Positions 1-12,035 are shown, counted from the stretch's first letter. The stretch: 64,000 nucleotides of DNA from Clusia tigrina (GCA_920105625.2 OV050030.1:88583152-88647151), one strand, 5' to 3'. Numbers and translations: made by a program. Notes: generated from the sequence alone by a model not told the origin.

Positions 1-211
1 GTGGCAATCTCTACTGTGTTTGATTAATTGGTGGCTGATCCGTACTAGTCGGTAATTCATGTTTTATTTCGGGTGTGTATGTTAGCTGGTCTCCGTTCAG
101 CAGAAATATGTTATGGTATGACGTACAATGGGAGGACTCCTCTTCCGAGTTTACGCTTGGGTCTAACTTCAGTGATTCTAGTACTCTTTCATACTTTTTC
201 TTATGAAGAAG
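1..211. other. Unassigned A+T-rich sequence
   Basis: The minus strand holds an open frame of 77 codons (11-244) that I cannot match to any family. It runs a short way into the jockey RT fragment that starts near 212, so its first codons are chance. It may be the tail of another retroelement gene, but no motif supports that. Confidence 0.3.
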
Positions 212-600
212 AAAGTGGTATAATTCCATCAATTTGAATTTCACACAAAAGACAGTACAATAGAGCAGGTAAATCGCATAACTGGCAAAATGAGAAACAC
301 TTTCGAGGGAAAAAATACTGCTCGGTAATTTTCCTTGATATTGCTCACTCGATTGATAGTGTCTCGCACGCTGGTTACATATATAAAATTAGCAAATCCT
401 TGCGTGCACCAGATACTAAAATAGTATTTGTACAGTCGCAAGTATAGAGTCAAGTACAAGGAGTTTGTTGCTCCTTACTTTAACACTAAAGTTAGTGTCC
501 CACACGGAAGTGAAGTCGGACAGATTCTATACCTAATGCTTACGCCGGATCTACCCACAGGCAGACGCCTTATTGACGTCGACATTTGCTAACGATACTT
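212..600 (+). pseudogene. Jockey-clade reverse transcriptase fragment (composite copy 1)
   Basis: Read in several frames, this stretch gives the middle of a jockey-type RT: a 'KKYCSVIFLDIAHS'-like motif A region near 310-345 and, near 530-600, 'MLTPDLPTG...TFANDTS', which corresponds to the region around the catalytic F-A-D-D box with the first D replaced by N. There are frameshifts and stops throughout, so no protein is made. The same sequence recurs inverted at 12036-12545 and in the same orientation at 28390-28745. In all three places it is joined to a gypsy Gag fragment of opposite polarity. Homology to the other copies begins near 212. Family assignment rests on the RT motifs; the exact jockey subfamily cannot be told. 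Confidence 0.7.
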
Positions 601-1365
601 CCATACTGAGAATACAATTAATACGCACCCGTATACCTTGCCCTTGTCAGCGTCGTTATGGTCTCCCCCATGTAGACACCCTCCGGCTGCTACTGCTTGT
701 GCAGTACAACAACACAAAATTCAGTGATTATCTGCAGATTAAGTGCTCCCGTCGACCTCGCAATTACTACCTCCGAACTACCATTCCTAACCCTATTTAT
801 GGTTTTTTCCCGTCACGTCTTCAATGGAAGAGCCAGAATCCTATTCTATTATTATTGTCATTGCCCCTACATCGCTTGACATGCGATTCTCTTTCTTTGC
901 TACTCTCGGCCTACTATTTGCTTTTTCCATCTTGACTTTCTAGACTATTGGCCTCAACTAGGCTGCTGGAAGTTGGCGTGGTCCGTTTTTTGGGAATAGT
1001 TTTGCCTGAAGTCTGCTGCTCCATGTCCCATTCGCTCACATAAGAAGCATTTGAATCTCTGTATGGTGTGGTTCAACCTTGCTTCACTTCAGGAATTCAA
1101 ATTTAGACGCTATTGACTATCCCCAGAGTTGAAGAGATTCCTTCCTTGCATAATTGCTTCCGTGGAATTTATTCTAGGTCTGCTGAAATTATTTCCGACT
1201 TCTCCCCAAGACGGATCCTGGCGCCGCGTCGCTGGTCTCATACTTTGACCTCATTTTGTGCCCCTTATACACTGTCGACTTCCTTCATGATCATATGTCT
1301 GGCTTACAGCAGACTTCTTTGTTGAAATCTCTCGACCGGGTATCCTTAGTCCTTGTTGCGGAAAA
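600..1365 (-). pseudogene. Ty3/gypsy Gag fragment with decayed zinc knuckle (composite copy 1)
   Basis: On the minus strand the sequence from about 1365 to 1060 matches the Gag C-terminus also found at 11700-12035 and 28745-29100 (an 'NFSRPRINSTEAIRQGRNPF'-like segment in the better copies). It then continues into 'KCFLCERMGHGAADF' at about 1005-1052, a CCHC zinc knuckle whose fourth cysteine has become phenylalanine. Below that, down to 600, are stop-ridden frames with the look of the Gag/protease junction. This copy keeps roughly 440 bp that copies 2 and 3 have lost, so it is the least deleted of the three. Gag would coat genomic RNA in a virus-like particle; this copy is dead. Confidence 0.6.
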
Positions 1366-1385
1366 TGTACTTTTGATGCGAAAAT

Positions 1386-2060
1386 TTAAAAGCAATGAAA
1401 TTCAACCTCTTTATGATATAGGGTATCGGAAAATGTTGTTGCTTCAAAATATTTTTTATTTATAAATTGTTGAATAAAAAATGTAAATATTATTAGTTCG
1501 TTTACAAAAATTACGTTTGAGCTTATTAATGGCACTGTTTCTACTGTTATATTGTATCTAGTAAGTTCGTCGGTGGTAAATATGTCATGGGCGAGCAAGT
1601 TCAGTCGACTCGCTATAATGATATCTTAGAATTTCTCAATCCATCTACTAAGCTAGGAATATTTGTTGGAATTTTTCTTCCATTAGAATTAAATTATTAG
1701 TGGTGTTTTTAAATGCATATATGAATTTTTCTACTATTTCTGTTTATGATTTTTAATTTCGTCTATTGATTTAATTAAGTTATTGTTGATTATTACTTGG
1801 CTATGAGCTGCCTCTATAGTATTTTGCATTTTCGTATCTAAGTTATTAAAGTAAATTTCTTGCGCATCATCATCGTCCATTGTTCCAATTGTGTATTTAT
1901 AAATTTTACCTCCAATTTGAAAAGTCCGTGTTTTTGTCTTTTTTAAATTTGGGGTTTGATGGTTTTTATATTATGGAAAAATATATAAAATTCCGTTATT
2001 AGTAGAGAGAATATTGGATCGATTATATGAATTTTAAATGATTCTGCCTATGGTATGTAT
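1386..2060 (-). pseudogene. env: Errantivirus-type envelope remnant
   Basis: Minus-strand frames here resemble the fusion-protein-like envelope of insect errantiviruses (gypsy group). At about 1730-1950 there is a 'GGKIYKYTIGTMDDDDAQEI' stretch followed by an amphipathic segment, as found just after the cleavage site in this family. At 1386-1598 there is an open stretch beginning 'AHDIFTTDELTRYNI', which fits the later ectodomain. Stops and shifts separate the two parts, and no intact signal peptide, cleavage site or membrane anchor is visible. In intact elements such proteins mediate membrane fusion; this one is a broken fossil. It lies directly beyond the Gag fragment of copy 1 and on the same strand, so both may come from one rearranged gypsy element. 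The assignment rests on pattern only. Confidence 0.5.
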
Positions 2061-3190
2061 ACAATATTCTGTAGTATTGACCATATGCAAAAGTTTTAAA
2101 TAGTTAAGAATTACTGGTTTTTCTTGTGTTTTAATAATGGTTAACCATTATCGTTATTAATCTATTTAACATCTATTGATTTTTGAGTACTCTCACTTAG
2201 TTGAAGTTGATATTGATTTAGCCAACCAAATTGTCATTAAAATAGTCGTGTACTCGTACATGATAAATTTCATCATATTTGCCTAAAACGAAAATTTTTA
2301 ATTTGTTTCGATCTGGTGTTTATTCTTTCGTTTGAATTGTGTTTTATAATATCTTGTTAATTTGTTGTTTTTATCTGTTATAATCTATTTGTTGTCTTTA
2401 GAATATTTGTGTAGAATTTTCTTCATAACTTGTATCGAGCTCGTATCGAATTGCGCGAATAAAACATTTTATATTTTTTATGTAAACTTATCATTTGAAT
2501 ATAATTTAAATAAACACAATAATAATATTAAAAATAAAACAAACCAAATCCAAAGATTAATTTTTGTTTTATTTAAATTTAATCAGCTTTTTTTCAATTT
2601 GGAAGCACTTTCTAAAGAGGAGAGCAAAATTCGATCGTTTAATCTGAGTAAAATTCACTCGAAAACTATCCTATATAGAGTGGTGAATCGAATGCACCTA
2701 TTTAGGTTGTCATTTGCTGACTCTGTAGTTTTCGATATATTTATTATTGAAGTTTTGTTGTTGGGGTTTTTTGTTTCATTCTCATGTTGCAGTTGTTTAT
2801 GTATTTTTTTTTTGTTGTGAATATTTTGAAAAATTATTTCTATTTGTTGTATGAGATTATAGATTTGTTTACTTTGTCACCCAATTCGTCTTTAGTTCTT
2901 TGTGCAGTGCCTCTCTGCATTTCCCTGTATACTTCTTTTTTATAAATGCAAAATGTTTGTTCCATTTTGTCTTCTTATCAATTCCCATATTGTCTTTAAA
3001 ATACAAACTTCTTTTTATTTATAATTTATAAATTATAATTATTTTTTTCGGCAATGTTAACGAAATATAATTAAGTAGTTTTAAATCTATTATTTTAAAT
3101 ATATAAAACTCTCATGGCTTTGGTTCATCTGTGATTTTAATTTTTTATAAAATATATTTTCCCGTTGTTACTTACTGTTAATCCACCCAT
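2061..3190. other. A+T-rich sequence without recognised gene
   Basis: A 152-codon plus-strand open frame (2362-2820) is rich in F, L, I, S and N, as expected for chance frames in A+T-rich DNA, and has no motif. The minus strand may hold more of the decayed errantivirus element, but I see no block I can name. Confidence 0.4.
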
Positions 3191-4308
<1,118 letters not shown>

Positions 4309-4321
4309 ATATATGATAGTT
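4309..4321. repeat. Target-site duplication, left copy (LOA-like element)
   Basis: ATATATGATAGTT is repeated exactly at 8474-8486, directly after the 3' TAA-rich tail of the element. This fits target-primed insertion. Confidence 0.75.
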
Positions 4322-4886
4322 CTCCTACGCTGGGTAGTCACCTTGTTGCGGTGTAGGGGCTTACTATGTGCTGGAACATGGCACATGAAAGACGGTGACA
4401 TGGTCCAGTTACGCAAACTAAGAACTACCTTCAACGCACAGGTTGAAAGTAGTTGTCTACGATTGCTGCTCAGTCGTTAAGGCTAGTTAGTAGTCGTACT
4501 GGCCAATATCGAACGTCTCACTGAGACCGCCGGATCGCCTAGACACTAACAATTGGTCAGCCCTACGGGGAAGTGCTGCAATTCCGTTACAGACCAATGG
4601 CCCACTTTCAGTACGGTCATATCTCTGCTGGACTTGGGTCGCCGTTTGCCGGGCGGGGGAGAGAGAAAACTCCCTGGGGCAGGGTTAACCAGACCTATTG
4701 ACCCAAAAAAAAAAAACACCCTAAATTCACGGTGGAACAGCTATGCCAGTGAGCTTGCTTGACGGGGTAGAGTCCAGCTTAATAGCGAACTCCGTACGAG
4801 GTCCGGCGAACCTACGGTTTTAATTAGCCTTACCACGGGGGCGCCCGTGGGTGACCAAAACGGAAAAGAAAATTAAAGAAAAATAT

Positions 4887-6817
4887 ATGGAAAACTTAAG
4901 CCTATATGAAACAAAAATGGACTGCACACCTTCAAATGTGCATAGTGTGGCTACAATGAGCCAACAGCCATCATTGGCCGAGGGGGCATCTGGTTCCATC
5001 GACAATGAAAGCATGGAGCACGACCTGTTGGGGGGGGGGCACCCAGTCCCTTACCCGACAGGCCGGATGAGATGGACATCCCACTTAGCCAGGAATCGGC
5101 TGGGGTGTCTATCTCCTCGGAACAGGAGAGAAATCTTCTTGAACCTGCTCCAGAGAAGATTCCAAAACTTAGGGTGAAGCTGTCCGGCGCTGGACGTAAA
5201 CGTTTTAAGGCTTTGCTTGCCAGGGGCATATCGCTGGAAACAGCTCGGTCCTTGGCGGCAAATCCAGCCAACGTGTCTGCGCGATGGACCCCTAAAAGAT
5301 CCCGTTCAGATGGCTCCACGCCGGCATCGAACTCCAGGCCGACAAAGCGATTTGCACAAGAGGGCAACAAAAACATTGATAAAATGTCAATAGTGCCCCC
5401 AGCGGACCCGCCGGTGTGTGGTGAGATGAAGGAAGTGGAGACCTTACTTGGGGGCGAACCTGGTCCCAGAAAGAAGGTGGCGAGTGTCTCTGAAAGACAT
5501 GGCGTGCAGGGCACCTCCTTGGGGGTTCCATGCTTGGGGAGAACCTTCGAAATGAGAAATGTTAGGAAGACCAACTGGTCGATATATAACTTTTACTTAG
5601 AGCAAAATATTGCGTGCCTTAGTGAAAAAATAAGTAACTCTCAGGAACTAGATCTTGAAGTTAGCAAATTAAGTAATATAATAATCGAGGCTTTTGAAAG
5701 CAATTGCAATTTAGTTGTGAAGAAACGTTCAAGGAACTTACCCTGGTGGAGCGGGGAGCTAAATGTTTTGCGCAAAAAAGCCCGTCAACTCTTTAATAGA
5801 GCCAAGTCAAATGGTGACTGGGCATCTTATAGAAGTGCCTTAACGGCCTATAATAATGAGTTGAGAAGATCTAAGAGAGACTCATGGAAAAAGTACTGTG
5901 AGGAGATTGAAACCCTCCCAGCAGCTACCCGACTCCAGAAATCACTCAATAAAGATCACTCAAACGGCCTTTCTACACTGAAGAAGCCTGACGGAAATTT
6001 TACGGAGAGCCTGGAAGAGACGGGACAGCTTTTGTTGGACACACTCTTTCCAGGCTGTGCCACTAGCGGAGAGGATAGTGAAATCATCGAGAATACTCGT
6101 TTCTTGATGCCTGCACGGAGGGAACTCTCACTGGCTCGCAGAATCTTCACCGTCAATAAAACCAAATGGGCTATCTCCACTTTTAGACCATTCAAATCGC
6201 CAGGTGTCGATAATATACAACCGTGCCTACTTCGGCAAGGTGTTGATGTATTAGCACCTGTGCTAACAAACATTTTCAGGATAAGCCTGGAACTAGGCAT
6301 AGTGGCTAAACCTTGGACGAAGGCTAGGGTGGCTTTCATACCGAAATCAGGCAAAAGGGCGGACCACACGCCAAAAGCCTATCGGCCCATTAGCCTAACG
6401 TCATTCCTGCTAAAAGTTATGGAAAAAATTCTGGACCAATATATTAGGGAAACTTATCTTAAAGATTCTCGTCTTCATATTGAACAATACGCTTACCAAT
6501 CAGGCAAATCGACTGAGACAGCCATACATAGCTTAACGAGCAAAATTGAAAAGGCGTTTGAGGGTAAAGAAATAGCTCTCTGTACATCGGTTGACATTAT
6601 GGGGGCTTTTGACAACGCTACTTTCAGATCAATTGAGGAGGGGATGAACAGGAAAGGTATACAAAGACTGATCATAACATGGGCTCTCAATATGCTGAAA
6701 AACAGAACAACAATCTTTGAAACAGGGACAGCAAAGCAAATTGTCCCTTACTGTTGCTCTTACAAACTCTCAATGACCTCGGATACGAAGTTCAGGGCTT
6801 TGCGGATGATTTGGTAA
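4887..6817 (+). pseudogene. Chimeric ORF1 N-terminus fused to ORF2 endonuclease-RT linker and RT N-half
   Basis: Translation most plausibly starts at ATG 4887 (MENLSLYETK). A run of ten G at 5031-5040 shifts the frame; from 5042 the frame stays open to 6817. Residues encoded at 5160-5360 carry the ORF1 motif 'KLSGAGRKRFKALLARGIS' and a basic 'PKRSRSDGSTP' stretch. Near 5555-5570 the protein jumps without a stop into 'RNVRKTNWSIYNFYL', the start of the post-endonuclease linker. RT blocks follow: 'FIPKSGKRADHTPKAYRPIS' (about 6340-6400) and 'SVDIMGAFDNATF' (motif A, about 6590-6630). After 'RTTIFETG' (6720) a small deletion and shift cut the RT before the segment that normally precedes the FADD box. 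In live relatives these are two separate ORFs. Confidence 0.8.
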
Positions 6818-8424
6818 TTATGGTCAGAGGCAAGTTTGACTCTACCATAACAGATCGCATGCAACTAGCTCTTGACATCACTCAAAACTGGTGTCAGGAG
6901 AAAGGCCTATCGATAAATCCGAATAAAACAAACGTGGTACCCTTCACCAAAAGAAGGAAACTGAATCTGGGGACCTTAAGTTTAGGGACCACAAACTTAA
7001 CAATGTCCAATGAAATGAAATATCTGGGAGTAATCCTAGACAAAACTCTAACTTGGAAAAACCACTTATCATACATAACTAGTAAAGCCTTAAGAGCAAC
7101 CTATGCTTGCCAGAGGTTGTACGGTAAAACATGGGGACTACGGCCAAAAATGATGGCGTGGTCATATAGAATAATAATAGTACCAATGATTACTTACGCG
7201 TCGTTGGTATGGTGGCCAAAAGTAAACCAAACAAGAGCTCAGATGACTCTTAACAAGATTCACCGTATAGCCTGTTTGAGTGTGACGGGAGCAATGAGAA
7301 CGTGCCCCACACTAGCTTTGGGAGTGATCACTGGACTGACTCCTCTACACTTTGTAGTTAAAAGGATGGCGGCCAGCGCGGCCCTAAGGCTACCTAATCT
7401 AGCCCATCTTAAAGAAGGCAACCTTTCGGGGCACGCAAAGATTCTGGACACTGTCTGGAATTCTCCGTGCCTCATGGTCTTCGACAAAATGGACAGAAAA
7501 TTAGACGTCTCAAAGCAATTCAAAGTGGTCGTCAGTGACCGTTCAGCTTGGAGAAACAAGGAAATAATAATAAAACAGGACTCACAGTTGTGGTATACAG
7601 ATGGGTCCAAAATGGAAGATGGCAGTGCAGGAGCTGGAATTGTAGGGCCAAATTTCCAAAAAGCAATTGCAATGGGAAAAACAGCTTCCATTTTTCAGGC
7701 AGAGGTCCACGCTTTAGATTTATGTGCTAGAGAATGTCTACGCAGGGGTACACGCAACAATAAAATATGCATACTCTCAGATAGCCAGGCAGCTCTAAAA
7801 TCATTAATAAACTTCTCATTCCAATCAAAGCTGGTCTGGGAATTCTGTAAACTTCTCAATAACCTAGCAGCGAGAAACTTTGTTACGCTATTGTGGGTAC
7901 CGGGACACGAGGGACATGAGGGCAACGAAATGGCAGATTCTTTAGCAAAAAGGGGCGCAGACACTGCCTTTATAGGTCCAGAACCCTTCTGTGGGGTAAA
8001 CAGTACCTTCACAAATAATTTGTTGTGCGAACAGGAAAAACGAGGTCTGCTAAACTACTGGAGAGCCCAAAAAGGCATGCGGCAGTCGAGACTACTCATT
8101 GATCCTGAACACATCAGGGTAGATGCTTCTTTAAACCTCAGCAGAAATTACATCAAACTCTACACTGAACTTTTAACAGGACACTTGCCATCTGACAATT
8201 ACCATCTGAAAAAAATAGGAGTGATAGAAGACGATTTCTGTCGACTCTGTCAAGAGGAGCAGGAAACGGCAGAACACATTCTATGCACTTGCCCAGCGGT
8301 GGCAAGACGCAGACATAATTACCTAGGCAGTGGGTTCATATCTCCAAATCACCTAGTTAAAATTAAGCCCACAGCAGTTACGAGATTTATAAACAGTCTA
8401 GGACTGTACGAGGCTGCACAATAG
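6754..8424 (+). pseudogene. ORF2 C-terminal part: RT catalytic box, thumb, RNase H and Cys/His tail
   Basis: An open frame of about 556 codons follows the RT break. It begins 'LLQTLNDLGYEVQGFADDLV', so the FADD catalytic aspartates are kept (about 6795-6820), followed by 'NPNKTNVVPF' and 'MKYLGVILD', standard RT/thumb blocks. The RNase H domain (about 7590-7960) keeps its acidic centre: 'YTDGSK', 'QAEVHAL', 'LSDSQAAL', and the late 'VPGHEGHEGNEMADSLAKRG' block. The C-terminus has a Cys/His motif, 'CRLCQEEQETAEHILCTCP' (about 8240-8295). It stops at TAG 8422. This half is free of lesions, and the break lies between it and the upstream RT half: roughly 20 residues around the 'PQGG' block are missing. 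Confidence 0.85.
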
Positions 8425-8473
8425 ATCTTTTAGGTCGCGGTGATATTTTAGCCTGTTAGTAATAATATTAATA

Positions 8474-8486
8474 ATATATGATAGTT
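8474..8486. repeat. Target-site duplication, right copy (LOA-like element)
   Basis: Exact repeat of the 13 bp at 4309-4321, immediately 3' of the element's tail. Confidence 0.75.
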
Positions 8487-8519
8487 ATTATATATGACTA
8501 TATGCGCCAGTGAGAAAAA

Positions 8520-8820
8520 TACCAATAAAAAAGGAGAATAGGATAAGGATCAAAATGAAAAAAGTAATAAAATAATAATAATAGAAATAAAAAATATATA
8601 AACAAGAAAATAATACAAAAAAAAACAAAAAACAAAAGAATACAAATATAAAATACACAAATAGAAATATAAAAAAAGAGCCGAAAATATTGCGATCACT
8701 TTTCTTAAAAAAGAAGAAAACCAAATGCATGTATTTTTATAATCAAGGAAATGTTTAATCAAGAAAATGTTTAAAAGAAAAAACCAAAATACACATGAAA
8801 AATAAAAAAAAACTCTTTGG
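8520..8820. repeat. A-rich low-complexity tract
   Basis: The plus strand is strongly A-rich with scattered G, T and C. It gives a chance Phe/Ile/Tyr-rich open frame on the minus strand (8488-8762). It may be an old poly(A)-derived tail or the decayed continuation of the minus-strand jockey element that starts beyond it. No gene is supported. Confidence 0.6.
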
Positions 8821-10020
8821 GCAGTATTTGCTACAATGTAGTTGCACTATATGAATGAATTAGAATAGTTTTGAAGGGTAGTTTTTTTTTTTTTAGTGTT
8901 TAAAGCGGAATAAAAATTGGAGTCATGGGAGTAACTCGATCAAGATTTGCAAATTCAGGCAAGTTCAGTGATGTTTTGTGGTGCATGTATAGGTTCTTCT
9001 TCATTATATATAAATGGTATGCGGAGACGAGGTTAGGAACCTGTCAACAATTTTATATGTGACCATATCTGTTTTGGGCTTGAAGAAGGATTTATATATG
9101 TCGTAAGTCTTCTAGGGTCTGCCTTTTGGCTGATTTTTGCTCTTTTCTGAACATAATTTTTATAATTTATGAAGTTTGTATCGGTCATATGCTGCTTATA
9201 TTTAACCCATAGTGATTGTTTTTTATTTCTTAAGATGTTAAGTAATTAGACCAGTATGGTATTTTCCTGGAAAATTTCTTTGTGTTTGTTTACGGTATTG
9301 ACATGTGGACTGATTATCGAATTATTCTTTTAATTTTTGTAGATTTGGAGTTAATATTTATGGAATCAGGTTAATTATTTGATACGGATATAGAAAGGGT
9401 ATAAAATCTAGATCTCGGCTTGATTTGGTACAAGTTGGGAATGGAAAGGTATGTTAAAAGTGCAAAATGATTACCGTTATGGAGTTCGTCTTATGCGAGA
9501 GGAGAGTTTGGGGGCAATTGAAGGACAGGTAAGAATGATGTCAGGACGGGTGAAGGTTTTGTGGGTGGAGAAGTGTGTGGCTATACCATCATATACAACA
9601 ATAAGGTTATGGGATAAAATTACATATTCAATAGATTGTCCTCTTCTATTGGATCAATCAGAACACAGTTGGCTGCAGGCATTAAAATCGCCTAGAATTA
9701 TTGTTGGGGGAGATATATTGATTAAATCTATGAGATCTCTGAAGTAAAAGTTTTGGAGGGAATGTAGCAGTAGATTTAACTGTTATTTTGCACAATGTAT
9801 ATTTGGATAGCTAAAGAAAAAAGGTTGGATGTGAAAGGAATTGCTTATGGTTAAGGGATTTTTTTATGAACAAAGTGATGCATTTAGGCACTTTTGTTAC
9901 ACGGAATATGAGTTTCTTGTTACGCACTAATTTCTGGTTGAATTCTTTTATTAAAGTATTGCAATCTATGTAATTGTTGAAAAGTCCATTGATATTCCAA
10001 TGAAGTGTTTGCATATTTTA
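8820..10020 (-). pseudogene. Jockey-clade ORF2 fragment: endonuclease and linker
   Basis: Reading the minus strand downward from 10014: 'LHWNINGLFNNYID' (start of the AP-endonuclease-like domain, with W-N-x-N-G), then 'IILGDFNACSQLC' (about 9690-9650; the G-D-F-N-A catalytic block), 'SIEYVILSHNL', and 'FSTHKTFTRPDIILTCPSIA' (about 9590-9520). The linker follows with 'RNKKQSLWVKYKQ' (about 9230-9190), 'NFINYKNYVQKRAKI' (about 9170-9120) and 'INPSSSPKQIWSHIK' (about 9095-9040). It is lost in A-rich sequence near 8820, before any RT motif. Stops and single-base shifts interrupt the frame. In live elements this domain nicks target DNA for target-primed reverse transcription. A 98-codon plus-strand frame at 9451-9747 is only its shadow. 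Confidence 0.75.
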
Positions 10021-10219
10021 CTCTTGGTTTTTTAGAAGTGTTCTCTGAGGGAAAGGGATGAAAAGGGGCGAAGAGTGGGTCAGAAGAAACAAGTGTGAAA
10101 TCAAAGCAAGCAGTTTTGTTGGATACATTTAACTGTAATATTGTGGTGACAATGCATACTTTGCACATGATTATCAGATATATGCCAACGGTTAAATACA
10201 TGACTGGTTGACCAAGTTT
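10021..10219 (-). other. Sequence upstream of the jockey ORF2 fragment
   Basis: The minus strand is open for 93 codons (10201-9920) in a frame that overlaps the ORF2 start. It could be the end of jockey ORF1 but has no zinc-knuckle or other motif I can point to. Confidence 0.3.
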
Positions 10220-12035
10220 CAGTTAGATCTAGAAGAGCTGGAAGTACAAGTGGAGAATCCTAGTTCCTCGGAGGACAAGGTATAAACCAAGTTAAGGTCT
10301 TTACAGACCTAAGTAGCATTATTCACCGAAAAGCTACATGAACAATTGGAAGCAGCAACGAGCAAAAGTGAAGCCCAGGTACTCTGGAGATAACCGACGG
10401 TCAGTGAGGACTTGTAGCCTTTAGAAGCGGCAGATCAAGCATTAGCGACTATTCAGAGTCAAACGGAAGAGAAACTTTCGAATATCTCGAGAATAAAACT
10501 AGAGAGCTTCCTACAACTCCAAGAGACCGAGGAAGCTGCATCATATTTGGAGGCGGAAACTCTAGAATTCAAGAGAATCAGGGTAAGTGTTAAACCAGGG
10601 ACAGCAAGTGTAAGATCAGCATCACCTTATCAAATACATACACAAACAGTACTAGCATTGCCATCAGAAGTACGCTGGTCGGAGTACTTCACACCTGAAG
10701 GAACCAATCGAATTACTATAGAGAAAATTATGGTCAGTGACGATCACCAATCAGAATTTGTATCTAGGTTTACTGAAGACGGGGTCTTGATTTAATCCTC
10801 GGATGGTCTGGAGTTTGAGCAGACATCTGCTGCTCCATTAGTGGAGTCAGAGTTTACTAGGAAGATTTTAATAGAAGAATGGCAGCAGGGTGCCAATTAG
10901 GCAATCACCGAATCTCCCACAGGAGCAGAACATCGGACAACAATTGACTTATTTCCCTCCTTTGTCACGAACCTTCTAGGACCGAAGGAAGTAGAGGGGG
11001 AAGTAGGCATAGGAATTAAAGAGACCCAATTAATAATACAGAATGACATAATCACAGCTTGTAAAATAGGTATACCAGAGGTTGCTCATGCAGTGGAACA
11101 ATTAGTGCCTATGTTCCCATGAAACGAGATGTATGACCTGAGAACTGAGATCAGGCGCTTCAAAGAAGGTTCTGGCCTAGCGCAGCAGAGTCTTCCAGAA
11201 GCAGACGGGGAACAGTTAATAAAGTGCATTAGGCAAACATCACAGGTGATGCATCTGATTTTCTAGCGCATAGCTCAGTAAGCACTCTGACGTATTTGCA
11301 AGCACTTTTAGCCAGAACATATCTGAAACACGCTCATAAGAGAGATCCAGGAGACAACACAGAAACCCGGTGAGGACCTGAGAGGACCTGAGAGCTTGGG
11401 GATGAAGGCTTAGATTTTGGGGAACGCTGCTGAGACGGACAACAGACAGTTTTAGGGAAACATTGCAGCAGGCCTAATAAATAGGGAGTTAGCGAATTAT
11501 ACACTTTATCTAACGCAGAGAAGTATGGCAGAGCTAGTTGAAGCGGTATCTTCCATTGAAGAAGCAAACCAACAGCGAGCGGCAACAGGTGGAATCTGCT
11601 GGACTAGCACGCCTGCAGAGGTAGGTGTGGTACAGCAATGGAACACACGAGAAGTCGGTAGATTTGTGGGCCATTTTTCGCAATAAAAGCACCAAGGCCA
11701 CCCGGTCGAGAGATTTCAACAAAGAAACCCCATTTGCTTATTTTACAAACAAAAACACGCCCTTCTGTATGGTATGCCAAGCAATGGTCATGAGGCAAGT
11801 GGACAGTATATTGGGGAACAGAATGGGACCAGCGAAGTGGGGCCCGGATCCGCCCTGGAGGGAAGGCGTGAATAATTTCAGCAGACCTAGAATTAATTCC
11901 ACGGAAGCAATTAGGCAAGGAAGGAATCCCTTCAACTCTGGGGATAGTCAGCAGTATCCAAATTCGAATTCCAGAATTGAACCAAGGTTCAGTAACACCA
12001 TACAGGGGTTGAAATGCTTCTCAATGCAGTATCGT
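10220..12035 (+). pseudogene. Ty3/gypsy Gag pseudogene (composite copy 2)
   Basis: The first part (10220-10800) reads as a Glu/Gln/Ala-rich, probably coiled-coil Gag region ('ALATIQSQTEEKLSNIS', 'ETEEAASYLEAETLEFKRI'), open at its 3' end from 10547 to 10795. The middle (10800-11430) is broken by stops. At 11460-11575 comes the capsid-end block 'LINRELANYTLYLTQRSM', then 'ELVEAVSSIEEANQQRAA', and at 11860-12020 the segment 'NFSRPRINSTEAIRQGRNPF'. The frame ends in 'GLKC' exactly where copy 1 enters its zinc knuckle; there the sequence switches into an inverted jockey RT. About 55 bp near 11470 are missing relative to copy 3. Not functional. Confidence 0.65.

Larger units (their letters stand above)
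4322..8473 (+). mobile_element. LOA/Bilbo-like non-LTR retrotransposon, internally deleted
   Basis: A 4.15-kb unit is bounded by 13-bp direct repeats (4309-4321 and 8474-8486) and ends in a short TAA/TTAATA-type tail. It has a 5' untranslated region (4322 to about 4886), an ORF1 N-terminus fused in frame to ORF2 downstream of the endonuclease, an RT, a C-terminal RNase H and a terminal cysteine/histidine motif. RNase H behind RT plus the ORF1 motif is the arrangement of the I/LOA group; I favour LOA. The rest of ORF1, including its zinc knuckles, and the whole apurinic-type endonuclease are missing. The intact ends show that this deleted form, or its parent, inserted here as a unit. It cannot retrotranspose by itself. 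Confidence 0.8.

Noticed and set aside
573..935. 120-codon plus-strand frame
   Set aside because: Overlaps a minus-strand Gag/zinc-knuckle remnant; no motif of its own.
2362..2820. 152-codon plus-strand open frame
   Set aside because: Composition is that of random A+T-rich DNA, no motif, no homologous copy in the window.
6894..8012. Minus-strand frames of 60 to 143 codons inside the LOA-like element
   Set aside because: Antisense shadows of the RT/RNase H frame.
8488..8762. Phe/Tyr/Ile-rich minus-strand frames suggesting a membrane protein
   Set aside because: They lie entirely in an A-rich low-complexity tract; hydrophobicity is a codon artefact.
9451..9747. 98-codon plus-strand frame that looks like a real small protein
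   Set aside because: The opposite strand carries conserved jockey endonuclease blocks over the same bases, so this is an antisense shadow.
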